From Streptomyces griseus subsp. griseus (lineage in GTDB: Bacteria > Actinomycetota > Actinomycetes > Streptomycetales > Streptomycetaceae): DNA of 64,000 bases. The position numbers and the translations under genes are program-made. The stretch's first letter is position 1; every line of letters starts with the position of its first letter. A model generated the notes under the pieces. It was not told the DNA's origin, searched no databases, and was given only the letters and a program-made list of their open reading frames with translations. Shown here piece after piece: positions 58,596 through 64,000 of this stretch. Location of the stretch: NCBI RefSeq assembly GCF_000720255.1, contig NZ_JOJE01000039.1, positions 67,328 to 131,327 on the forward strand. Direction: 5' to 3'.

Positions 58596-60158
58596 ATGAA
58601 CGACGGGGAGCGAGCAGTGACCCCCGCATCCGCCCGGGCGGACGGTGGGCGGGTCCTGGTGGACCCGCCTGTCGTCGAGGCGACGGGCATAGTCAAGAAA
58701 TTCGGTCCGACGGTGGCCCTCAGCGGCGCCCGGATCACCATCCGGCCGGGCGAGACCCACGCGCTCGTCGGCCGCAACGGGGCCGGCAAGTCGACCCTGG
58801 TGTCCGTCCTCACCGGACTCCAGGCGCCGGACGAGGGAACGGTGACCTTCGGCGGCGAGCCCGCCCCCCGGCTCACCGACCGGGACGCCTGGCGGCAACG
58901 AGTCGCCTGTGTCTACCAGAAGTCGACGATCATCCCCACGCTGACCGTCGCCGAGAACCTCTTCCTCAACCGGCACGACCACGGCCGCAACCGGCTGATC
59001 AGCTGGCCGGGCGTGCGCCGCCGGGCGCAGGAGCTGCTCGCGACGTGGTCGGTGGACGTGGATCCGCAGGCCCCGGCCGGTGATCTGAGCGTGGAGCAGC
59101 GGCAGTTCGTGGAGATCGCCCGCGCACTGTCCTTCGGGGCCCGGTTCATCATCCTCGACGAGCCGACGGCCCAGCTCGACGGGGCGGCCATCAACCGGCT
59201 CTTCGACAGGATCCGCGACCTGCAACGCCAGGGCGTGACTTTCCTGTTCATCAGCCACCACCTCCAGGAGGTCTACGAGATCTGCGACATGGTGACGGTG
59301 TTCCGGGACGCCCGGCACATCGTGACCGCGCCGGTCGCGGAACTCCCCCGCACGGAGCTGGTCGCCGCGATGACCGGTGAGGCGGCGGGCGACCGGCGCG
59401 AGGAGCGGGCGAGCACCCTCGACACCCGGGCGACGGCGGCTCTGGCCGTGACGGGCCTGAGCGGCGACGCGTACGAGGACGTCACCTTCCAGGTCGGGGC
59501 CGGGGAGATCGTGGGCCTCGCGGGGGCCGCCGGCAGCGGTCGTACCGAGGTCGCCGAGACCGTCGTGGGACTGCGGGCGGCGGACGGCGGTGAGGTGGAG
59601 ATCGCCGGGAAGCGGCCGAAGCCGGGCAGTGTGCCCGCCGCGCTCGCCGCGGGCGCCGGATTCGTCCCGCAGGACCGGCATCACCAGGGCTTCGTGCCGG
59701 ACATGTCGATCGCGGACAACGCCACGCTGTCCGTCCCCCGCCGGCTCGGCGAGTACGGGTTCCTCAGCCGGGGCCGGCGCGACCGGCTCGCCGAGGGCAT
59801 GATCGAGCATCTGGCGATCAAGACGCCCGGGCCCGAGCTGCCCGTCTCCGCCCTCTCCGGCGGCAACCAGCAGAAGGTCGTCATGGCCCGCGCCCTCGCC
59901 GACGACCCCCGGCTGCTGGTCCTGATCAATCCGACCGCGGGCGTGGACGTGCGCTCCAAGGAGTTCCTCCTCGGCAAGGTCGAGGAGACCGCGCAGACCG
60001 GCACCGGAGTGCTCATCGCCTCCGACGAGCTGGACGACCTGCGCATGTGCGACCGGGTCCTGGTGATGTTCCAGGGCCGTGTGACCTCAGAGATCGCCCG
60101 CGGCTGGCACGACCACGACCTCGTGGCCGCGATGGAAGGAGTGGACCTCCATGTCTGA
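58596..60158 (+). CDS. CUT2 sugar ABC transporter ATPase (two nucleotide-binding domains)
   Basis: A 520-residue RbsA-type ATPase. First domain: Walker A LVGRNGAGKSTLVSVL (about 59-74), signature DLSVEQRQFVEIARAL (about 164) and Walker B FIILDEPTAQLD. Second domain: GLAGAAGSGRTEVAETV as a modified Walker A, SALSGGNQQKVVMARAL signature and Walker-B-like LVLINPTAGVDV, in which Asn replaces the usual Glu/Asp side of the motif. It energises uptake with the permease that follows; the ORFs overlap by 8 nt. Confidence 0.93.
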   Translation: MNDGERAVTPASARADGGRVLVDPPVVEATGIVKKFGPTVALSGARITIRPGETHALVGRNGAGKSTLVSVLTGLQAPDEGTVTFGGEPAPRLTDRDAWRQRVACVYQKSTIIPTLTVAENLFLNRHDHGRNRLISWPGVRRRAQELLATWSVDVDPQAPAGDLSVEQRQFVEIARALSFGARFIILDEPTAQLDGAAINRLFDRIRDLQRQGVTFLFISHHLQEVYEICDMVTVFRDARHIVTAPVAELPRTELVAAMTGEAAGDRREERASTLDTRATAALAVTGLSGDAYEDVTFQVGAGEIVGLAGAAGSGRTEVAETVVGLRAADGGEVEIAGKRPKPGSVPAALAAGAGFVPQDRHHQGFVPDMSIADNATLSVPRRLGEYGFLSRGRRDRLAEGMIEHLAIKTPGPELPVSALSGGNQQKVVMARALADDPRLLVLINPTAGVDVRSKEFLLGKVEETAQTGTGVLIASDELDDLRMCDRVLVMFQGRVTSEIARGWHDHDLVAAMEGVDLHV

Positions 60159-61194
60159 AACCGTCCTCGCGGACCCATCCGCTCCCAAGGCCTCGGAACC
60201 GCAGGCCAAGCGGACCGCGTTGCTCGGTGGCCGGATCCCCCTGGCCCGGCTGCGTGACCTCGCCCTGGTTCCCGCGATCGTCGCGATCGCGATCGTCGGC
60301 CAGATCGTCAACCCGGTCTTCCTGCAGGCGGACAACCTCATCAACGTCCTGCAGACCATGTCCGAGATGGCCCTGCTGGTCCTCGCCCAGACGATGATCC
60401 TGATCGTCAAGAAGATGGACCTGTCGCTGGAGTCCACCATGGGCCTCGCGCCCGGTGTCGCCGCCTGGCTGGTGGTGCCGACCGGCGCGGGACACGGACT
60501 CGGGCTCCTGCCCGGCGGCTGGGCCATCCCCGTCACGCTCGCCGTGGGCGCGCTGGTCGGTGTGATCAACGCGGTGCTGATCATCCGCTTCGGTCTCAAC
60601 GGCTTCATCGTCACCCTCGGCATGCTGATCGTGCTGCGCGGTGTCCTCACCGGTATCTCCGGCGGTCAGACCTTCTTCCAGCTGCCGGAGTCGATGCTCT
60701 ACTTCGGCACCGCCGAATGGTTCGGCATGCCGGCCTCGATCTGGATCTGCCTGGTGCTGTTCGCCGTCGCGATCGTGGTGCTCGGCTGGACCAGCTTCGG
60801 ACGTTCGTTGTACGCCATCGGCGGCAACGTCGACGCGGCGAAGGCGGCCGGCATCCGCACCGACCGGGTGCTGTGGATCGTCATCGTCACCGGGAGCGTG
60901 CTCGCCGCCCTCGCCGGGCTGCTGCTCTCCGGACGCCTCGCCTCGGTCGCCTCGGCGCAGGGCAACGGCTACATCTTCACCGTCTTCGCCGCCGCCGTGA
61001 TCGGCGGGATCAGCCTCAACGGCGGCAAGGGAACCATGTTCGGAGCGTTCAGCGGCATCCTCCTGCTGTTCATGATCCAGAACGTGCTCACGCTCGCCGG
61101 TGTCCCCGCCCAGTGGATCGGCGCCCTCAACGGTCTGATCATCCTGGTCGCACTGACCATCTCACGCATCACGGGCGGCAAGGTCCAGGAGTGA
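60151..61194 (+). CDS. CUT2 sugar ABC transporter permease
   Basis: A 347-residue RbsC-type permease with about 9-10 hydrophobic segments. [72 protein letters not shown] is the conserved front. [17 protein letters not shown] and [27 protein letters not shown] (the EAA-like loop) follow, then [22 protein letters not shown]. It works with the preceding ATPase and binding lipoprotein to import the sugar. Confidence 0.93.
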   Translation: MSETVLADPSAPKASEPQAKRTALLGGRIPLARLRDLALVPAIVAIAIVGQIVNPVFLQADNLINVLQTMSEMALLVLAQTMILIVKKMDLSLESTMGLAPGVAAWLVVPTGAGHGLGLLPGGWAIPVTLAVGALVGVINAVLIIRFGLNGFIVTLGMLIVLRGVLTGISGGQTFFQLPESMLYFGTAEWFGMPASIWICLVLFAVAIVVLGWTSFGRSLYAIGGNVDAAKAAGIRTDRVLWIVIVTGSVLAALAGLLLSGRLASVASAQGNGYIFTVFAAAVIGGISLNGGKGTMFGAFSGILLLFMIQNVLTLAGVPAQWIGALNGLIILVALTISRITGGKVQE

Positions 61195-61197
61195 ACC

Positions 61198-61218
61198 GGG
61201 CGGCCGACCCGGCCGCCC
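61198..61218 (+). terminator. GC hairpin after the permease gene
   Basis: GGGCGGCC (61198-61205) pairs with GGCCGCCC (61211-61218) around GACCC, with one flanking C-G pair. It follows the permease stop directly. As downstream genes run on the same strand, it may be an attenuator or mRNA stabiliser separating transport from catabolic genes. Confidence 0.55.
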
Positions 61219-61285
61219 GTCACCCCCACTTCCCCCATCTCGTCGCACGGGCCGAGTCGCCCCTGCTGTCACAGGAGTTGTCGCC

Positions 61286-62620
61286 ATGTCATCCGCCCTG
61301 TCCCCCTCCCCTGCCTCTGCCCGCATCACCGCCCTGGACGTCCTCGACGTGCGTTTCCCGACGTCCGAGCACCTGGACGGGTCGGACGCGATGAACCCCG
61401 AACCCGACTACTCCGCCGCCTACGTGGTCCTGCGCACCGACGCCGGGGACGGACTGGAGGGCCATGCTCTGGCCTTCACGACCGGCCGCGGCAACGACGT
61501 CCAGGCCGCCGCCATCGCGGCCCTCGCCCCGCACGTCGTCGGCCTGTCCGTCGAGGAGGTCTGCGGCGACCTCGGAGCGTTCTCCCGCTCCCTCGTCCAC
61601 GACCCCCAACTGCGCTGGCTCGGCCCGGAGAAGGGCGCCATCCACATGGCCACCGGCGCCGTCGTCAACGCCGCCTGGGACCTCGCGGCCAAGCGCGCCG
61701 GCCAGCCCGTGTGGCGCTTCCTCGGCGAGATGTCACCGGAGGACCTGGTCGCCCAGGTCGACTTCCGCTGGCTCTCCGACGCCCTCACCCCCGAGGAGGC
61801 GCTGGAGATCCTCAAGCGCGCCGAGCCCGGCCGCCAGGAACGCGTCTCCCACCTGCTCGACCAGGGCTACCCCGCCTACACCACCACCCCGGGCTGGCTC
61901 GGCTACTCCGACGAGAAGCTGGCCCGCCTGGCCCGCGAGGCCGTCGCCGACGGCTTCACCCAGATCAAGCTGAAGGTCGGCGCGGACCTCGCGGACGACG
62001 TCCGGCGCATGCGCACCGCCCGCGAGACCGTCGGCGACGGCATCCGCATCGCCGTCGACGCCAACCAGAGATGGGACGTCCAGGCCGCCATCGACTGGAT
62101 GCGCGAACTCGCCCCCTACCAGCCGTACTGGATCGAGGAACCCACCTCCCCCGACGACATCCTCGGCCACGCCGCCGTCCGCAGGGCCGTCAGCCCCATC
62201 AAGGTCGCCACCGGCGAACACATCGCCAACCGCGTCGTCTTCAAGCAGCTGTTGCAGGCGGGCTCGGTCGACATCGTCCAGATCGACTCCGCACGCGTCG
62301 GCGGCGTCAACGAGAACATCGCCATCCTGCTGCTCGCCGCCAAGTTCGGCGTCCCGGTCTGCCCGCACGCCGGCGGTGTGGGCCTGTGCGAGATGGTCCA
62401 GCACCTGTCGATGTTCGACTACGTCGCCGTCTCCGGCACCACCGAGGACCGCGTCATCGAGTACGTCGACCACCTGCACGAGCACTTCGTCGACCCGGTG
62501 CGCGTCACCGACGGCCACTACCTCGCACCCACCCTCCCGGGACTGAGCGCCCAGATGCACTCGGACTCCCTCAAGGAGTACACCTACCCCGACGGCCCCG
62601 TCTGGTCCACCCGTGTCTGA
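61286..62620 (+). CDS. L-fuconate dehydratase (enolase superfamily)
   Basis: A 444-residue mandelate-racemase/enolase-type dehydratase that converts L-fuconate to 2-keto-3-deoxy-L-fuconate. [31 protein letters not shown] is the fuconate/rTS-beta type capping start. [11 protein letters not shown] holds the catalytic lysine pair (about 227-233). Metal ligands are Asp in [11 protein letters not shown], Glu in [11 protein letters not shown] and Glu in [23 protein letters not shown] carries the His. It overlaps the lactonase gene by 8 nt, forming one operon with the fucose transporter. Confidence 0.94.
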   Translation: MSSALSPSPASARITALDVLDVRFPTSEHLDGSDAMNPEPDYSAAYVVLRTDAGDGLEGHALAFTTGRGNDVQAAAIAALAPHVVGLSVEEVCGDLGAFSRSLVHDPQLRWLGPEKGAIHMATGAVVNAAWDLAAKRAGQPVWRFLGEMSPEDLVAQVDFRWLSDALTPEEALEILKRAEPGRQERVSHLLDQGYPAYTTTPGWLGYSDEKLARLAREAVADGFTQIKLKVGADLADDVRRMRTARETVGDGIRIAVDANQRWDVQAAIDWMRELAPYQPYWIEEPTSPDDILGHAAVRRAVSPIKVATGEHIANRVVFKQLLQAGSVDIVQIDSARVGGVNENIAILLLAAKFGVPVCPHAGGVGLCEMVQHLSMFDYVAVSGTTEDRVIEYVDHLHEHFVDPVRVTDGHYLAPTLPGLSAQMHSDSLKEYTYPDGPVWSTRV

Positions 62621-63497
62621 CCGCCCCGGACTCGTCGACTCCCACCACCACCTGTGGGATCTCGGCCACCGCCCACAACCCTGGCTGGACGAGCCCGGCC
62701 TCGAGCCCATTCGCCGCACCTTCGGCCCCGACGACCTGCGCACCTCCGCCACCCGGACCATCTCCGGACGGCGCCTTACCCGCACGGTGGTCGTCCAGTG
62801 CGTCACGTCGGTTCCCGAGACCCGGGAACTGCTCGCCCTGGCCGACGAAGACCCCCTGATCGGGGCGGTCGTCGGCTGGGCGGACCTCACCTCCCCCGGG
62901 ATCGGGGACGTGCTCGACGACCTGCGGTCGGGGCCCGGCGGGCGGTACCTGCGCTCCGTACGCCATCTCGTCCAGGGCGAGTCCGATCCCGAGTGGCTGC
63001 AACGGGCCTCCGTGGAACGGGGGTTGCGGGCGGTGGGCGGACGCGGACTCGCGTACGACCTGCTGGTCCGCAGCCACCAGTTCCCGCAGGCGATCCGCCT
63101 GGCCGACCGCTTCCCGGAGCTGCCCCTGGTCCTCGACCACGCCGGAAAACCGCCCATCGCCGAGCACGATCTGGACGGCTGGGAGAGGAACGTGCGGCGG
63201 CTGGCGGCCCATGAGCAGGTGCGGTGCAAGGTGTCCGGACTGGTCACCGAGGCCGATCACGAGAAGTGGACCGTCGACGACATCCGACCGGTGTGGGACG
63301 TCCTGCTGACCGCCTTCGGCCCCGACCGGCTGATGTTCGGCTCCGACTGGCCGGTCTGTGTCCTGGCGGGCGGCTGGAACCGGTGGGCCGCCACCGTCGA
63401 GGAGCTGCTGCACGACTGCTCCGCCGAGGAGGCCGACGCGGTCCTCGCCTGCACCGCTACCGCGTTCTACCAACTGAAGGAGGAACCGTGCTCCTGA
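62613..63497 (+). CDS. L-fucono-1,5-lactonase (COG3618 amidohydrolase)
   Basis: A 294-residue amidohydrolase-superfamily lactonase. [26 protein letters not shown] (about 7-32) is the metal-binding start of the COG3618 lactonase group, [13 protein letters not shown] (about 170-182) supplies the next His, and [17 protein letters not shown] (about 242-258) the Asp. Members hydrolyse L-fucono-, L-rhamno- or related sugar lactones; the partner genes select L-fuconolactone. GTG start at 62613 overlaps the dehydratase stop by 8 nt. Confidence 0.92.
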   Translation: MSDRPGLVDSHHHLWDLGHRPQPWLDEPGLEPIRRTFGPDDLRTSATRTISGRRLTRTVVVQCVTSVPETRELLALADEDPLIGAVVGWADLTSPGIGDVLDDLRSGPGGRYLRSVRHLVQGESDPEWLQRASVERGLRAVGGRGLAYDLLVRSHQFPQAIRLADRFPELPLVLDHAGKPPIAEHDLDGWERNVRRLAAHEQVRCKVSGLVTEADHEKWTVDDIRPVWDVLLTAFGPDRLMFGSDWPVCVLAGGWNRWAATVEELLHDCSAEEADAVLACTATAFYQLKEEPCS

Positions 63498-63925
63498 CCG
63501 AACTGCTGCACCCAGAGATCCTCCGGTCCCTGGCCGGAGCCGGCCACGGCGCCCGTGTGCTGCTCGCCGACGGCCACTACCCCGCGAGCACGGCCACCGG
63601 CGAACGGGCCACCACCGTCCATCTCAACCTGGCCCCCGGCCTGCTGGACGTCACCACCGTGCTCGACGTGCTGCTGCGCGCGCTGCCCGTGGAGTCGGCC
63701 CACGTGATGGTGCCGCCCGAGGGCGAACCGGAGCCGCCCGCCATCGCCGAGTACCGCTCGATGCTGGCGCCCGTACCGGTCGAAACGCTCGGCCGCTTCG
63801 AGTTCTACGACGCCGCCCGCTCCCCCGACCTGGCGCTGGCGATCGTCACCGCCGACACCCGTACCTACGCCAACCTGTTGCTGACCATCGGCGTCCGCGC
63901 TGAAGGGACCCTGACCCCGCGATGA
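63488..63925 (+). CDS. fucU: L-fucose mutarotase, RbsD/FucU family
   Basis: A 145-residue RbsD/FucU protein interconverting sugar anomers. [33 protein letters not shown] (2-34) holds the conserved His and Asp, and LLTIGVRAEGTL is the C-terminal strand. GTG at 63488 has AAGGAGGAA upstream and overlaps the lactonase stop by 10 nt. Mutarotation feeds the right anomer of L-fucose to the dehydrogenase that begins next. Confidence 0.93.
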   Translation: MLLTELLHPEILRSLAGAGHGARVLLADGHYPASTATGERATTVHLNLAPGLLDVTTVLDVLLRALPVESAHVMVPPEGEPEPPAIAEYRSMLAPVPVETLGRFEFYDAARSPDLALAIVTADTRTYANLLLTIGVRAEGTLTPR

Positions 63926-64000
63926 CACTCGCCGTCCGTTACACATCCGCCCGCACCCTGGACACCGCACCCGCCCAGACCGCGCCGCCCGGCCCGGGGG
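63922..64000 (+). CDS. Start of an MDR-type dehydrogenase, cut by window end
   Basis: Only 26 codons are present, MTLAVRYTSARTLDTAPAQTAPPGPG. The pattern with PPGPG before the first beta strands is typical of zinc-dependent medium-chain dehydrogenases. The ATG overlaps the fucU stop (ATGA). Position in the operon suggests an L-fucose or 2-keto-3-deoxy-L-fuconate dehydrogenase. The remaining sequence lies outside the window. Confidence 0.6.
   Translation, partial: MTLAVRYTSARTLDTAPAQTAPPGPG

Overview
The window is high-GC DNA with frequent GTG starts, short intergenic spacers and many 4-base start/stop overlaps. Its gene content is typical of Streptomyces or a close relative: a LAL regulator, IclR, HxlR and GAF-LuxR regulators, an AIM24 protein, DUF5955, a TIGR04222-like protein, a Tat-exported glycosidase and an allantoin locus laid out like that of S. 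coelicolor. No rRNA, tRNA, CRISPR array, intact insertion sequence or replication origin was seen. The mix of catabolic islands, orphan biosynthetic genes and several decayed genes suggests an accessory or arm-proximal chromosomal region.

Layout. 1-3.6 kb: a two-component pair cut by the left edge, a small membrane protein and an AI-2E family exporter. 4.0-8.8 kb: a sugar-acid catabolic island (IlvD/Edd dehydratase, IclR regulator, FAH-family hydrolase, zinc dehydrogenase, decayed SDR). 9.0-11.4 kb: a coupled cis-prenyltransferase and MpaB/Lcp-type oxygenase carrying EF-hands. 11.7-14.3 kb: a transposase scrap, a RibD-like reductase, an AIM24 protein and an SDR. 14.5-21.3 kb: allantoicase, allantoinase, the AllR-type regulator and malate synthase, with small genes between. 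21.3-24.0 kb: a HipA-like kinase with a SelT/Rdx protein, a PH-like membrane protein and a tudor-like protein. 24.1-27.3 kb: two divergent NIS siderophore synthetases. 27.3-37.5 kb: an exported VWA pair, an aminotransferase, a phosphatase, a thioesterase, an MFS exporter and several regulators. 37.7-41.6 kb: the urate-to-allantoin operon. 41.8-44.6 kb: small proteins and a glyoxylate carboligase remnant. 44.6-52.0 kb: two AMP-forming ligases, a GAF-LuxR regulator and a LAL regulator. 52.0-54.6 kb: a decayed DinB-fold gene, a frameshifted trypsin-like protease and an AlkZ-like DNA glycosylase. 54.9-64.0 kb: an alpha-L-fucosidase facing an L-fucose uptake and oxidation operon that runs off the right edge.

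How the parts work together. The purine genes form a nearly continuous route: 8-oxoguanine to urate, 5-hydroxyisourate, OHCU, allantoin, allantoate and then glyoxylate, which malate synthase condenses with acetyl-CoA. Glyoxylate carboligase, the alternative outlet, survives only as a C-terminal scrap. These scattered loci share 15-bp palindromes of two kinds, TTCC-N7-GGAA and TCAA-N7-TTGA, which sit side by side upstream of allantoinase and of malate synthase. This points to one regulon, probably under the IclR-type AllR encoded here.

The right-hand operon encodes extracellular release of L-fucose, ABC uptake, mutarotation, lactone hydrolysis and dehydration of L-fuconate, and it begins an MDR dehydrogenase. 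The left-hand island supplies the later class of step, a diketo-acid hydrolase, and once had an SDR dehydrogenase that is now decayed. The prenyltransferase/EF-hand oxygenase pair is the best candidate for an undescribed system.
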